This document shows, in pieces, positions 16,441-25,351 of a stretch of DNA of 64,000 nucleotides. Numbering within the stretch: the first letter of the stretch is position 1; the number at the start of each line of letters is the position of its first letter. The stretch is from contig NZ_PKUU01000007.1 in the NCBI RefSeq assembly GCF_002899675.1, positions 1-64,000 on the forward strand. The letters are read 5' to 3'. Position numbers and translations under genes: made by a program. Below the pieces are notes generated by a model. It had not been told where the DNA came from. It made no database searches and worked only from the letters and a program-made list of their open reading frames with translations. Source of the DNA: Clostridium sp. chh4-2 (GTDB lineage Bacteria; Bacillota; Clostridia; Lachnospirales; Lachnospiraceae).

Positions 16441-17927
16441 CACCAATTCGCCCCCTTCACTTGCCTCAGAAGCTCACGCAGGGCTTCCGAATCCTGGTTA
16501 TTCATTTTCAGATACCTGTCCACCTGTGCTTCCAGCCAGCTATACCGCCTGTCAAGGCTTTTCCCAAACAGGGAGACAGCGAAATCAAGGTCATTGTCCC
16601 GGAGCCCGGTTATCCGGTTAATCTTCCTGAGGGCTTCTACACCATGCCTGGGATATCCGCTAAAAGGGATTCTCTCATTGGTGCATATCTCACGGGCCAG
16701 CAGCTCCACTGAAGCCTCTTCCATTGCTCCATGCTTTATATAGGTGATGCGGTTCAGATAGCTCCCGGATCGTGCATGGAGATGCTCATGGATGATTGTT
16801 TTGTCCGATGCCGTGCTTTTTAACAGTATATCACAGTTCCATTCCTTCCGACCAGCAATTTTATCCCTGCGGCACGCTTCATCATCCACGGTGACCTTTC
16901 CGCTCCACTTACTCGGACGGGTGGTGTATTTCTCGGTGATATTCTTTGCGTTCACGCTAGCGGCCTGTAATTCCTCTTTCGTCCGCTTCTTCCTGCCCTG
17001 TGGTTCCTTATCCTGCAAATCAGCCTTTTTTAATCCGTAAGACAGATAACACCGGCAGTTAATATCCTCCCCTGCCACACCACTCTGCCCCGGAGCCATG
17101 GTCTTCGCCCCGCTTGGAAGGGTGAATTCTTCCTCGACCGGAATCATGATACCTTCCATCTTCCGATGGTCGTACCTCCTTGCTTTTCCCTTGGTCTTCC
17201 CCGCTGGCCGCACACGTTCGTCCTTCATCGTCTTCCAAGTCTTCGCCATCCACATCCCGCTCTCGCTGATCTTCAGCACCTCATCAGTCAGCAGCGCCGC
17301 ATCATGGTTCCCGGCCTCCCGTACCCGGTGAGTCTCCGTCCTGGCAATCCGGATCGCCTTCTTATAGTCACCGTTAACGGACTTCTTGATCCGGTTCGCC
17401 ATTGTGCTGTACCGGTCACCATTCATCAGGCCGACGCTGATATTCTGCTTGATATCATAAATGATTTCCTTCCGATGCTTCTCCAGACGATCATTGAGAG
17501 TCAGTTTTGACACAGGATTCTCGACTGCCCTGCGGATGATGTCAGGTGTGCAAGCTTTCAGTGTTCCCATTTCCACGCCGGCGGATGCCTTCTTAACGCA
17601 GTCAATCATCCCATTGTACGTGTACTCGTAGGTCTGGTCCACCATGCTGCGGATAAGCCGCTTGACATCCGGGGAAATGTCATTGATCTTCTGTTCCACT
17701 TCCTCCAGGAACCGGGCATAATAGCCGTGTTTTTGGAGGATGGCATATGTAAGCTGGTCGTCTTCCGCATACTGGGTATATGTATCCGCCAGGTAGTGTT
17801 GAAGTTCCTTCATTAACTCCTGGTAGGCCTTGCGGATTTCTGCCTCGGCTCCCTTCTCCCGGTGCTCCTCGATGCGGCGTACCTGAACCAGCAGCCGGTT
17901 CAGGTCATCATACTCATAATCAGCCAT
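16440..17927 (-). CDS. Minor head protein (Mu F-like) with C-terminal zincin-like domain
   Basis: A 495-residue protein. Residues about 1-280 form the Mu F/SPP1 gp7-type head morphogenesis domain: helical N-terminus, ARTETHRVREAGNHDAA motif, and GQSGVAGEDINCRCYLSY near 285, a signature of this family. After a Lys/Arg linker (about 295-315) a separate domain follows. It contains TIIHEHLHARS, an HExxH motif (HEHLH), and about 24 residues later an acidic helix MEEASVELLAREI that could give the third metal ligand. Such additions are often injected with DNA or act in maturation. The peptidase assignment rests on the motif only. Confidence 0.8.
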   Translation of the reverse strand: MADYEYDDLNRLLVQVRRIEEHREKGAEAEIRKAYQELMKELQHYLADTYTQYAEDDQLTYAILQKHGYYARFLEEVEQKINDISPDVKRLIRSMVDQTYEYTYNGMIDCVKKASAGVEMGTLKACTPDIIRRAVENPVSKLTLNDRLEKHRKEIIYDIKQNISVGLMNGDRYSTMANRIKKSVNGDYKKAIRIARTETHRVREAGNHDAALLTDEVLKISESGMWMAKTWKTMKDERVRPAGKTKGKARRYDHRKMEGIMIPVEEEFTLPSGAKTMAPGQSGVAGEDINCRCYLSYGLKKADLQDKEPQGRKKRTKEELQAASVNAKNITEKYTTRPSKWSGKVTVDDEACRRDKIAGRKEWNCDILLKSTASDKTIIHEHLHARSGSYLNRITYIKHGAMEEASVELLAREICTNERIPFSGYPRHGVEALRKINRITGLRDNDLDFAVSLFGKSLDRRYSWLEAQVDRYLKMNNQDSEALRELLRQVKGANW

Positions 17928-19419
17928 CCGCTATCTCCTCTTTTAGTAGAACTCCCTTCTGTTGTTCATTCTGTGGCAGCTTCTTCACTTCTTCGCCTTC
18001 ATCTTCCAGATCTGGGATATCATCTTTTTCGGTCTCAATCAGCCTTAAAACTTGCTCCACGTCGTCGATCATGGACAATGCTCCAAACGCAATCTTCTTC
18101 GGAAGTCCTGCGGCGATCAATGCCTGTACAGCCTGCGCCTCACCAAGGAAGTCCACAGGGAAGTTATGATTGAATTTGACGTTGCATTGTAGTGGATCAA
18201 ATGGGATCCCTTTTTTCGCAAAGCTGCTTGCCAAAAGCTCAAACATATAGGTAGCCGCGCTGACTCGTTTCGCATCAAATGTTCCAGCCTTGGTTTCCAG
18301 CCCGGTCATTTTGATTCTCAGTGCAATACCGGAGGAAGCTGCGAACTCCGGGTCATTCAGGTTGGGGGTTTTTGAAAACCGGTAAATATTGTCCTGCGCC
18401 CGATCCAGGTGACTGTTGACAAAATCTCCCTGGATGTTCTTAGTCAAGTAGTAGACATCATATGGGGATTCCGGATCATCCACGTCTACCCCGATCACGC
18501 CGGTGGCATTGGCCCTCGCCATGGTATCCTCGTTGATTCGGCAGTTCTTGAACACCATGTATGCATTGGCGAATCCCTCAATGTCGTTGCTGTTGTCGCT
18601 GTAATTCCCGTCATGGTCATCAATCAATGCCAGCTGCTTCTCTGCATCCCCAATCAACTCCCGGTTATTAGGAATCCCCTGGAGCGGGCAAAAATCAAAC
18701 AAATGCGGCTTTGAATTTATAAAACTGAGTGCATCAAGCTGCCCCTCATAGAACTGCACTGTGCCGCTGTCATAAAATTCCACCTTCCATGTCTGCTGGT
18801 CGTTGAGGTCCAGGTACTGATAGTACCGCACCCCAAATTCCGGCTCCGTCATTTCTGTTTCCGACAGGATGATCGTCTCATACGGCGGCATTATCATCAC
18901 GCGCTCATTACCTTTCGGGTCAATATAAAAGAGACGCCCCGCATAGCCGCATACCGCGGCAAACTTGGTCGCCTCCATATCGATGTCGAACATATTGTTG
19001 CGCTTGACAAAATCAGACAGTGCCTTGCTTGCTGCTTCCACAGCCTCCTCTCCACCAGTCTCTTCCTCCGCCTGATAGTCATCCCCATATGTATAATTCG
19101 CCGGCTTCCCCGCACAGAACCCGACTTTTATGTCGTTAATCTCACTGAAAAAGTCGTTGTTAACCCGGTTATTGATTGCATTCTCAGCCTGATGTTCACC
19201 GTCGTCCTTAAACCGTGGTTCCCGGGTAAAGATCGGCACCTTATCTGCCTCTGTACGATATCTCCCATACAACTGTTGCATGTGTTCTCGGCATCCCTGA
19301 TGACGGCGTATGATCCGGTTCAGGAGTTCCGGCGTGATCCCGTCGTTCCGGATTGCTTGAATCTCTGCGGAGTAATCTGGATACTCCATGCTGGAAAGTC
19401 GTCCCATCCATCTATCCAT
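17920..19419 (-). CDS. Portal protein (SPP1 gp6-like)
   Basis: A protein of about 500 residues, with the ATG at 19419 inside the end of a small zinc-binding gene and AGGAGA just upstream. Family marks are the N-terminal RNDGITPELLNRIIRRHQG, ENAINNRVNNDFFSEINDIKVGFCAGKP, and the internal LIDDHDGNYSDNSNDIEGFANAYMV stretch. It forms the dodecameric DNA entry ring and has an acidic C-terminal tail. It overlaps the minor head gene by 8 bp. Confidence 0.92.
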   Translation of the reverse strand: MDRWMGRLSSMEYPDYSAEIQAIRNDGITPELLNRIIRRHQGCREHMQQLYGRYRTEADKVPIFTREPRFKDDGEHQAENAINNRVNNDFFSEINDIKVGFCAGKPANYTYGDDYQAEEETGGEEAVEAASKALSDFVKRNNMFDIDMEATKFAAVCGYAGRLFYIDPKGNERVMIMPPYETIILSETEMTEPEFGVRYYQYLDLNDQQTWKVEFYDSGTVQFYEGQLDALSFINSKPHLFDFCPLQGIPNNRELIGDAEKQLALIDDHDGNYSDNSNDIEGFANAYMVFKNCRINEDTMARANATGVIGVDVDDPESPYDVYYLTKNIQGDFVNSHLDRAQDNIYRFSKTPNLNDPEFAASSGIALRIKMTGLETKAGTFDAKRVSAATYMFELLASSFAKKGIPFDPLQCNVKFNHNFPVDFLGEAQAVQALIAAGLPKKIAFGALSMIDDVEQVLRLIETEKDDIPDLEDEGEEVKKLPQNEQQKGVLLKEEIADG

Positions 19420-19558
19420 ATCTCCTGTCTCCCTTCCGGCGCTGATAATACGCCACAATATTCTTATCAAAAAATGGCCTACCGCCCTGCGGGATTGTTA
19501 ATCCACACCGGACACAGACCTTTACATCGTTAACCTGTTTAAAATTATGTGTGCACAT
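19412..19558 (-). CDS. Small zinc-ribbon-like protein between terminase and portal
   Basis: A 48-residue protein (MCTHNFKQVNDVKVCVRCGL ...) that begins on the base following the terminase stop and overlaps the portal start. Cys2, His4, Cys15 and Cys18 could bind one zinc. Similar tiny C-x-H...CxxC proteins occur at this position in related phages as far as I recall. Role unknown. Confidence 0.65.
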   Translation of the reverse strand: MCTHNFKQVNDVKVCVRCGLTIPQGGRPFFDKNIVAYYQRRKGDRRYG

Positions 19559-20857
19559 TTAGATGCGCCTCCTTAAATTTTCGCCTTTCAGATCCTCAAC
19601 CTCATAATCGTCCAAGGCATACCAGATTGCAGACAGCGTATGTGGGTCAATGTTAAACTCATCCTCCACGATATTACCGTCCTTATCCTCTTTGAAGGTC
19701 AGCTCCTGCAGCTCCGATATCGTGTTGGGGCAGCTGTCCAGACAGATGATCTTCTTGAAACGCTTGACCTTCTTGGTATAGGCTGCCCTGGAACCTTTAA
19801 ACTTCCGGCAGGACTGCATCCGGAACCCCTGCTTACGGAAATACCGGATGGTCTTAGGCTCCGCGCAGTCAGCCTTGATAAGCTCCTGCGTCTGCCTGAA
19901 TTCATCGATATCCTTCTCGATCTCTGTATCATCCTTATCTCGGCTGTAATACTCCCAGATGATGTAGAGAATCTTCTCATCCTGGTCGATCACCAGCCGG
20001 AGCAAGGCGTTGTAAGATTCCACAAAACCAAAATCCATACCGTTCTTTTTAAGCGGATGGCGGATCCGTCTGATCTCCTCCATACCATTGCTGTACGGCA
20101 TAACCTCGAACTGAGGGAACACCAGCTTACCGTTGACTCCAAAACGCCCTTTCCTGGCTACCCGATACAGATCCGGATCGCACTGCTGCAGCTCATCCAG
20201 CTGCGTAATGTAATCTTCCGGTACAAAGTAGTTATCGTCCACGGTGCTGTGGTGATAATAGGTGTTCCCAATCACTACAATCCGCTTCTGATACAGTTCC
20301 TCATCGTCCAGGATCTTGATCTTAACCTTGGCAGCGTCATTCTGGAAGAAATGCCTGTATACCCAGTTGCTCTTGCTTACCGGGTTCGTGGACAGGATAA
20401 TGTGATTACTCATCGTTGGATGCCGTAAACGCCCAAGGATCTCTTTAAAGCCTGCATACTTAACCTCGGAACACTCCTCAATCCAGACAATACTGACGCC
20501 GTTCAAGGACTTTAGCTTTGTGGGCTTGTCCATGCCCTTGAAGATGATTCGGCTGCCATTGCTAAATCGCACCCGCATCGGCGACGTGGTGAACGTGATG
20601 TAATCCGTCACCTCCATGGCCTCAGCCACTTCCTGCAGTAAGTCAAAACAGGAATCCCGAATGGTATCGAATACCTCGCGGACCACCAAGGCCTTGCGCT
20701 TCTCCTCCAGGAGTTTCTTAATCAGTTTCACGGCCACGTGGTAACTTTTGGAGCTGCCATAGCCGCCGACGGTCAGGTAGATCTTATAATTCCAGTCATG
20801 GACGAAATCAAAGAAGTGGTCATTCAGGGCAAAGTGTACATTGCGCTCATCATCCAT
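19559..20857 (-). CDS. Terminase large subunit
   Basis: A 432-residue PBSX-type terminase. A Walker A-like GGYGSSKS lies near residue 32, and the Walker B region [11 protein letters not shown] near 105. The ATPase coupling motif ILSTNP follows, and the C-terminal nuclease region carries [12 protein letters not shown] and later acidic residues. The true start is the ATG at 20857, which overlaps the small subunit gene by 8 bp. The frame is open for another 180 codons upstream, but that stretch is an Arg/Ser-rich shadow of the small subunit gene. Confidence 0.95.
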   Translation of the reverse strand: MDDERNVHFALNDHFFDFVHDWNYKIYLTVGGYGSSKSYHVAVKLIKKLLEEKRKALVVREVFDTIRDSCFDLLQEVAEAMEVTDYITFTTSPMRVRFSNGSRIIFKGMDKPTKLKSLNGVSIVWIEECSEVKYAGFKEILGRLRHPTMSNHIILSTNPVSKSNWVYRHFFQNDAAKVKIKILDDEELYQKRIVVIGNTYYHHSTVDDNYFVPEDYITQLDELQQCDPDLYRVARKGRFGVNGKLVFPQFEVMPYSNGMEEIRRIRHPLKKNGMDFGFVESYNALLRLVIDQDEKILYIIWEYYSRDKDDTEIEKDIDEFRQTQELIKADCAEPKTIRYFRKQGFRMQSCRKFKGSRAAYTKKVKRFKKIICLDSCPNTISELQELTFKEDKDGNIVEDEFNIDPHTLSAIWYALDDYEVEDLKGENLRRRI

Positions 20858-21578
20858 GACCGTCACTCGCTTTCGTAAATGTGATATGAATCGGCTTGTC
20901 CGTTTTATCCTCCACCTTCGCCCGCAGCGCATTGATACGTGCTTTCTGCTCCTCAGTTGCCAGATCCCAGTTCTTATGCAATAGTTCATCGTACTGCTTG
21001 ATAAGCCCTTCCAACGTCTTCTGCGCCCTGGCCTGTGCCTGGAGGAAGTTCGCCTGCTTGTCCCAGGCCTGCTGTACCTCCCAGCGCTCCTCCGTAACCG
21101 TATCGCTATCCTTCTGCCCAATCTTAGTCTTAGTGCTATCCTTCTGATCCCGGACATACATGATTGACTGCGCCCGGATGATAGCAGCATAAGCGATCTG
21201 GATCTGATCCCACAGGATATCCAGTGGATCCGTGGGCATTTGTTCAATAATAGAAAAGGTCTCCTCCGGAAGGTACTTCCGAAAAAGGCCATGCTTCTCT
21301 GCATTATTATTTCGTTCAGGAGCCCCATGACCGACTGCGTTCTTATTACCAGGCTGGCCTCCTTTTTCTTTCGGAGTACTCCGTTCTTTTGATTGGAGTA
21401 CTCCATTCAACCTCGCTTCCCATGCGTCCTTGCACTTCCATCCGCCCACTGTCTTTTCGGATATCCCAAGCATTTCAGCAATCCGCCGATTTTCAATATT
21501 TCCATCGTGCTCCTTGTAAATCTCAAAGGATTTTTCCCGGTTTGGGCTTCTTGGCTTTGGCAAGCCACTCACCTCCAA
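20850..21578 (-). CDS. Terminase small subunit
   Basis: A 242-residue protein with an N-terminal helix-turn-helix ([18 protein letters not shown]) and the PBSX-type [33 protein letters not shown] signature. A coiled-coil oligomerisation region follows. It binds the packaging site and recruits the large subunit. It overlaps the large subunit gene. Confidence 0.92.
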   Translation of the reverse strand: MEVSGLPKPRSPNREKSFEIYKEHDGNIENRRIAEMLGISEKTVGGWKCKDAWEARLNGVLQSKERSTPKEKGGQPGNKNAVGHGAPERNNNAEKHGLFRKYLPEETFSIIEQMPTDPLDILWDQIQIAYAAIIRAQSIMYVRDQKDSTKTKIGQKDSDTVTEERWEVQQAWDKQANFLQAQARAQKTLEGLIKQYDELLHKNWDLATEEQKARINALRAKVEDKTDKPIHITFTKASDGHG

Positions 21579-21599
21579 TTCGTTTGTTTTGGGTATAGA

Positions 21600-21632
21600 A
21601 AAAGAGCCTTAGCTTCAATCCAAGGCTCTACG
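21600..21632 (-). terminator. Terminator between the middle and packaging genes
   Basis: On the minus strand AGAGCCTTGG and CTAAGGCTCT form a stem followed by TTTTC. It ends transcription of the 21644 gene before the terminase operon, so the packaging genes probably need a separate promoter or antitermination. Confidence 0.75.
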
Positions 21633-21643
21633 TCTTTAGCATT

Positions 21644-21955
21644 TTACTTTATTAATATTACAAACTTATCCAATAGTTTTTGCGCTTTTTCAGGCTCTAT
21701 ATCATGAAGACTTTTTCCCCATATATCTGCCAAACTTTTGCTAAAATCTTCTATTTCCTCAATATCTTCATAACCCTTTTCATGACGCAACAGGCAAATC
21801 ATTACTTCTGCAAATGTACCTGATTCGATAGCACTGGCATCATAAATTGTATAATCAGCTCCATATGGTACCCCGGGATTAAGAATATTTCTTGCTATAT
21901 TTTCTAAAACCATTCCGATATCCCCGTGTGCATTCCACCCTTTTCTCACAGTCAT
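21644..21955 (-). CDS. Hypothetical phage protein, 103 aa
   Basis: The ATG at 21955 has AGGAGGGAATTT upstream and is preferred over 21985. The protein has a mixed helical pattern with an acidic, Glu/Asp/Ile-rich centre (KGYEDIEEIEDFSKSLADIWG). It stands alone between two terminators. Not recognised. Confidence 0.55.
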   Translation of the reverse strand: MTVRKGWNAHGDIGMVLENIARNILNPGVPYGADYTIYDASAIESGTFAEVMICLLRHEKGYEDIEEIEDFSKSLADIWGKSLHDIEPEKAQKLLDKFVILIK

Positions 21956-22000
21956 AAATTCCCTCCTACAATTTTCTTTTATCATACATCAAATTAAGAC

Positions 22001-22038
22001 AAAAGAAAAGCACCCATCAACCGACAGGCGCTTTCTCG
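22001..22038 (-). terminator. Terminator after the RinA-like gene
   Basis: On the minus strand AAAGCGCC pairs imperfectly with GGGTGCTTT and is followed by TCTTTT. It lies about 100 bp behind the RinA-like gene. Confidence 0.6.
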
Positions 22039-22136
22039 TGGGGATAAAATATTCATTTGGGAGGAGGTCATGGATTCAAGCCCTTTCACCTAAATCCATG
22101 ATACCAGAATATCACGGAAGTACCCCCTCTGAGTGA

Positions 22137-22532
22137 TCATCTTTTTAAAGAAAGTAAATAGAAAAAATATTTTCTACTACTATAAAAATCAGATCGACAT
22201 TTTGGCACATCCAAATAGTCATATCCGATCCCATCGGTCACATTTTTTAATATCCACTGATAAATCTCCGGATCGGCCTCAATCGCCGTCTGCTCTATCA
22301 ATTCAATATCCTTCTGCAGCATCGTATTCTGAATAGCCGTTCGCTCTACCGGATTCCCCGGAAGGTTCCCTTTTGGCATCCCATCATTTATCACTGCTCC
22401 GATCCCATAGCTCCAATTCAGTTTTTGCTTTTTCTCCTCATACTGCATACAGAAATATTTCAGCTCATTATACTTAGCACGGGAAATATTATAATCGCTC
22501 AGCTTCATATCCCGCTTTCTGATCCGCTCCAT
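22137..22532 (-). CDS. RinA/ArpU-type phage late transcription regulator
   Basis: A protein of about 131 residues. The N-terminal LSDYNISRAKYNELKYFCMQYEEKK and the C-terminal helix-turn-helix-like part (GIGYDYLDVPKCRSDFYSSRKYFFYLL) fit the ArpU/RinA family of late gene activators. These are usually encoded just before the terminase genes, as here. The second ATG (22532) is best spaced from AGGGGAGGGG. It probably activates the packaging and structural operon. Confidence 0.75.
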   Translation of the reverse strand: MERIRKRDMKLSDYNISRAKYNELKYFCMQYEEKKQKLNWSYGIGAVINDGMPKGNLPGNPVERTAIQNTMLQKDIELIEQTAIEADPEIYQWILKNVTDGIGYDYLDVPKCRSDFYSSRKYFFYLLSLKR

Positions 22533-22719
22533 CGGCATCCCCTCCCCTCTTAACTAGCACCTTCCGCAGTTCCAGCACCGGACACAGTACCGTGTAGCAG
22601 TATGCCGGCATCCGGGACGACCAGGAGTCCGGCGGTGGACCATTTAGTATGTAATGCTGCTTCGCGGCCCTGGCCTGCGCTGCTTGAAGGACCGCAGCAT
22701 GTTCTTCTTTTCTATCCAA
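22489..22719 (-). CDS. Small hypothetical phage protein with TTG start
   Basis: A 76-residue protein whose end overlaps the RinA-like gene. The start is a TTG preceded by GGGAGG at good spacing. The N-terminal half is Ala-rich and helical (AAVLQAAQARAAKQHYI); the rest shows no known motif. Overlap with the next gene and the strong ribosome binding site support that it is real. Confidence 0.5.
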   Translation of the reverse strand: MDRKEEHAAVLQAAQARAAKQHYILNGPPPDSWSSRMPAYCYTVLCPVLELRKVLVKRGGDADGADQKAGYEAERL

Positions 22720-22745
22720 ATTGTCCTCCCTTGCTAGTGAAAATA

Positions 22746-23003
22746 TCAGTTTACATTAACAGACGTGTTATCAATTACATTATTTAATCGCTCAATTTCA
22801 TCCGATAAAAATTTAGCGCTTGCTGAACACAAATCCCTGATCGGTATACTTAAATGTGCCATTTCTTCAATATTATTTTTTAAGTCGTCAATTGTTTCGG
22901 CGGGTACATCATATGCACCAAGGAAAAAATTCTGCAATCGTGCTAAATTCTTATAACACTCTTGTAATCGTACAATTTTATCTTTCACTTCTTTTACAGT
23001 CAT
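22746..23003 (-). CDS. Hypothetical helical phage protein, 85 aa
   Basis: An acidic, Leu/Ile/Asn-rich helical protein (VKDKIVRLQECYKNLARLQNF ...), probably a coiled coil. It overlaps the 3' end of the HNH gene by 26 bp. Function unknown. Confidence 0.55.
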   Translation of the reverse strand: MTVKEVKDKIVRLQECYKNLARLQNFFLGAYDVPAETIDDLKNNIEEMAHLSIPIRDLCSASAKFLSDEIERLNNVIDNTSVNVN

Positions 23004-23373
23004 TGTATTTCCTTCCCTCCTTCTGAAAATGATAATTTAATGTTTCAAAATAAAATGTCACATCATCCTTGATATGTTGCACCAAACCAAATCTAACGCC
23101 AATTTGAAATGGTATGTTGTCTCTCATGAGCCTATGTGGTATCCCTGCCAAATACTTACGATATCCCTCCACATCAAGCGTTGATTTATAATGATTACAA
23201 CTTCGACAGGATGGAAGCATATTTTGTATTTCATCTGTACCACCTATCCGCAGAGGGGTAACGTGGTCTACCTGCATGTCTTTGTATTCCAGAATGCCTC
23301 CACAATAGGCACAATGACCTTTACACTTTTCATATACCTGTTGTCGTTCCGCCCTAGTTAGTTTTCTCCTCAT
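22978..23373 (-). CDS. HNH endonuclease
   Basis: A 131-residue protein with a complete HNH fold. CAYCGG gives two zinc Cys, MQVDHVTPLRIGGTD carries the catalytic DH pair, and NMLPSCRSCNHYKS has the second Cys pair and the N/H residues. HNH enzymes near terminase genes often assist packaging. This one lies further upstream in the middle gene block and could also be a free-standing homing-type nuclease. Confidence 0.88.
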   Translation of the reverse strand: MRRKLTRAERQQVYEKCKGHCAYCGGILEYKDMQVDHVTPLRIGGTDEIQNMLPSCRSCNHYKSTLDVEGYRKYLAGIPHRLMRDNIPFQIGVRFGLVQHIKDDVTFYFETLNYHFQKEGRKYNDCKRSER

Positions 23374-23390
23374 AGATCGCTCCTTAAATC

Positions 23391-23741
23391 CTAATTTTGC
23401 GGATTATACGGTTTCGGTAACGGCATCCAAGCGATAACACCTTTACTTGAAAGATTAGAAAATAGTTCATTTTCCCTTCTTCCATATTTCCAGATTCCAT
23501 CGGGCCTGCAATAGCCTTCTTTTACGAATTCTCCGTTTGTAATTAGAACGCTCTCAGTTCCTGGCAGCCGCTCCTCCACTGGAATCCACTTATTAAGTTG
23601 TAAAAAATTAGTTGCCTGAGTATCAAGTGTCCGATTCAACACATTATTGTTATGCTCCAAATACATAATCTGATCTACCAGATCCTTTTTCCTGCTACTC
23701 ATAAGCGTTGATCGCCTGTGTTCCTTTTCAATCTGTAACAT
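23391..23741 (-). CDS. DUF551-containing phage protein
   Basis: A protein of about 116 residues with an N-terminal helix (KKDLVDQIMYLEHNNNVLNRTLD) and a C-terminal DUF551 module (NKWIPVEERLPG ... GVIAWMPLPKPY). The ATG at 23741 is better placed for AAGAGGG than the GTG at 23753. A second DUF551 gene lies at 24389-24820. DUF551 is common in phages; its function is not known. Confidence 0.75.
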   Translation of the reverse strand: MLQIEKEHRRSTLMSSRKKDLVDQIMYLEHNNNVLNRTLDTQATNFLQLNKWIPVEERLPGTESVLITNGEFVKEGYCRPDGIWKYGRRENELFSNLSSKGVIAWMPLPKPYNPQN

Positions 23742-23769
23742 AACTAATTTCACCCTCTTTTATAAAATG

Positions 23770-23931
23770 TCAATTTGTCTGCCTTTTAAGCCATTCCAAG
23801 GCATCTGCTACTTTATCCGCCCTATACGCTACAATGTCTAAGTCATCTCGATATAATGCTGCATCTACACATGCCAGAAAGCGCGCCAGTTCTTCGTCCG
23901 TCATTTTTCTAATTCGATCTCCATTTTTCAT
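23770..23931 (-). CDS. Small phage protein, 53 aa
   Basis: The ATG at 23931 is preceded by AAGGAGG at ideal spacing. It encodes MKNGDRIRKMTDEELARFLA..., a helical acidic protein. The phrase MTDEELARFL is common in short phage proteins. Function unknown, but the ribosome binding site strongly supports expression. Confidence 0.65.
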   Translation of the reverse strand: MKNGDRIRKMTDEELARFLACVDAALYRDDLDIVAYRADKVADALEWLKRQTN

Positions 23932-23960
23932 CTAATCCTCCTTCCGGAAATATCAATTAA

Positions 23961-24134
23961 TTATGCTCCTGTCTTACAGAAGTACTCATATCTTGCCTGC
24001 ACTGTTGGATGCTTTGCAGCTTCTGATACAGTCATATTATGATTCGCCGCAAACTGAAAAAGATATTTTCCATATGGGTTTAAAAGTTCCTGTTCCGTAG
24101 CTTCTGCTGCCTGGCTTCCCTCCTTAAAGTTCAT
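23961..24134 (-). CDS. Small hypothetical phage protein, 57 aa
   Basis: Starts at the ATG 24134, eight bases behind GGAGG; the five codons upstream are less likely to be translated. The sequence MNFKEGSQAAEATEQELLNP..., with a C-terminal YFCKTGA, is not recognised. Confidence 0.55.
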   Translation of the reverse strand: MNFKEGSQAAEATEQELLNPYGKYLFQFAANHNMTVSEAAKHPTVQARYEYFCKTGA

Positions 24135-24152
24135 TCCTTCCACCTCCACATT

Positions 24153-24374
24153 TCAATCTACCTGGCGGAAACATCTTATAAATGTGCTAAAAGGGATTTC
24201 CAACCATTCCATTGTTTCAGGATTATCAAGTTTTACATCTCCACCGATTATTCTATTATCTGACATATCTCTTTCCCACATTGTTCCGGCCATAATAGTC
24301 ATGCTTCCTGATTCGTAAAAACCATCATCATCATTTTTTTCAACACTAAAGCTATCAACACACTGATATTTCAT
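24153..24374 (-). CDS. Hypothetical phage protein, 73 aa
   Basis: The ATG at 24374 follows TTTGGAGGCAAT. The protein (MKYQCVDSFSVEKNDDDGFY ...) is beta-rich. The pattern MTIMAGTMWERDM ... EWLEIPFSTFIRCF suggests a small compact domain. Unknown function. Confidence 0.55.
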   Translation of the reverse strand: MKYQCVDSFSVEKNDDDGFYESGSMTIMAGTMWERDMSDNRIIGGDVKLDNPETMEWLEIPFSTFIRCFRQVD

Positions 24375-24388
24375 ATTGCCTCCAAATC

Positions 24389-24820
24389 TTAATTCTGTGG
24401 AACAAATGGCTCCGGGTAATAATACGCCTGCCACGCAACAACAACTTCTCTCCACGCATCTTCATAAGGCCATTCAGGACTCCAAAACATTTTTTCCGTG
24501 CTTATGCTGCCATCTAAGTGCCGCATTGCAACCCAGTAGTCTCCTGTCTTTTCCGGCAGCCGCTCCGCCACCGGAATCCATCTGTTTTTCTGCCGCTCTC
24601 TCCCCAGTTCCTCCAGCAACTTCTCACATTGAGATCCTTGGAACTTGTTGATCCGGTTATACTCATTCAGGATTCCGCCTATGTACTTCCCCATCTCACA
24701 CTCCGCACAGATCTTGTCCAGTGTCTCTTGGTCTGGTTCCTCCGCAGGGTGTCGGCACAGACTATCACAGATATGTTCCATCATCGGCTCCACCAGCTTG
24801 TCCATCTCATTTTTCTCCAT
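24389..24820 (-). CDS. DUF551-containing phage protein, second copy
   Basis: A 143-residue protein. The N-terminal part is Cys/His-containing and helical (MEHICDSLCRHPAEEPDQETLDKICAECEMG), a possible metal site. The C-terminal part is a DUF551 module (RWIPVAERLPEKTGDYWVA ... AWQAYYYPEPF). The ATG at 24820 follows AAAGGAAAG and overlaps the end of the upstream HTH frame. Confidence 0.7.
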   Translation of the reverse strand: MEKNEMDKLVEPMMEHICDSLCRHPAEEPDQETLDKICAECEMGKYIGGILNEYNRINKFQGSQCEKLLEELGRERQKNRWIPVAERLPEKTGDYWVAMRHLDGSISTEKMFWSPEWPYEDAWREVVVAWQAYYYPEPFVPQN

Positions 24821-25248
24821 CCTGACTTTCCTTTCTCGCTTTATCAACGTAATACCATACCGTTTTTTCATTCATCCCAAGTTCATCCGCAATCTTGACG
24901 TTGCTCCATCCTGCCTTATGCAACGCCAATATTTTCCCTACGTCTACCGATTTTCGTTTACGTTTAGCACCGGTAACCACACGCTTGGTGGCCTGTTTCT
25001 CGGTGCCGGTGGAAGCCCCTGCAACTGCTCCATCAGCGTTGGGGGGGGGGCACCGCAGCCTCGAAATCCGGGTTAACTCCTGCCGGCTCGTCCCGGAAGA
25101 ACAGGCAGCCTTCCAGTAACTCACTGAGAGTAGTTGGTTTTGATTCTTCCCACTCTGATCCCTTCGGACCAGGAACCAGTACTTTCACACGCATCCCGGT
25201 ATTCGCCAGCCGGAATGCTTCTGCTCTGTCTATCTGCTTTTCAAACAT
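24807..25248 (-). pseudogene. Frame-split HTH protein, broken at a G10 tract
   Basis: Two overlapping frames look like one gene. The N-terminal frame starts at the ATG 25248 (GGAGGAGGGAATTAAT upstream) and encodes MFEKQIDRAEAFRLANTGMR... up to FEAAV, then hits a stop at 25033 just after the homopolymer. The other frame continues PPPNADGAVAGASTG... and ends in a basic linker and a helix-turn-helix (ILALHKAGWSNVKIADELGMNEKTVWYYV) at 24807. Nine Gs instead of ten would fuse them into a protein of about 146 residues. It may be a sequencing error, a phase switch or slippage; the C-terminal part alone has no good start. Confidence 0.65.
25041..25050. repeat. G10 homopolymer inside a regulator gene
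   Basis: Ten consecutive Gs on the plus strand lie exactly at the frame break of the HTH gene. Such tracts are prone to slippage in replication, transcription and sequencing. Confidence 0.9.
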
Positions 25249-25249
25249 A

Positions 25250-25351
25250 TTAATTCCCTCCTCCTTCATGGGCTGCCTGCAGCATTCTGTATGCATCCAA
25301 CATCATTGTGTGCTTGGTATAGCAATACGACCGTTTCTTTTTATTTGCCAT
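25250..25351 (-). CDS. Tiny basic protein, 33 aa
   Basis: ATG at 25351 to TAA at 25250, encoding MANKKKRSYCYTKHTMMLDA.... Its start overlaps the end of the preceding gene and its stop lies one base before the next start. It also contains that gene's ribosome binding site, so it may act as a coupling leader. Its own AAGGAG is 12 bases upstream. Confidence 0.5.
   Translation of the reverse strand: MANKKKRSYCYTKHTMMLDAYRMLQAAHEGGGN

Noticed and set aside
20858-21406. N-terminal extension of the large terminase to 21406
   Set aside because: The added 183 codons are Arg/Ser-rich shadow of the small subunit gene; the ATG at 20857 gives the normal protein.
22068-22101. Possible tRNA or packaging site at TCATGGATT/AATCCATGA
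   Set aside because: Only one inverted repeat is present, with no cloverleaf and no CCA end. A packaging role cannot be shown.
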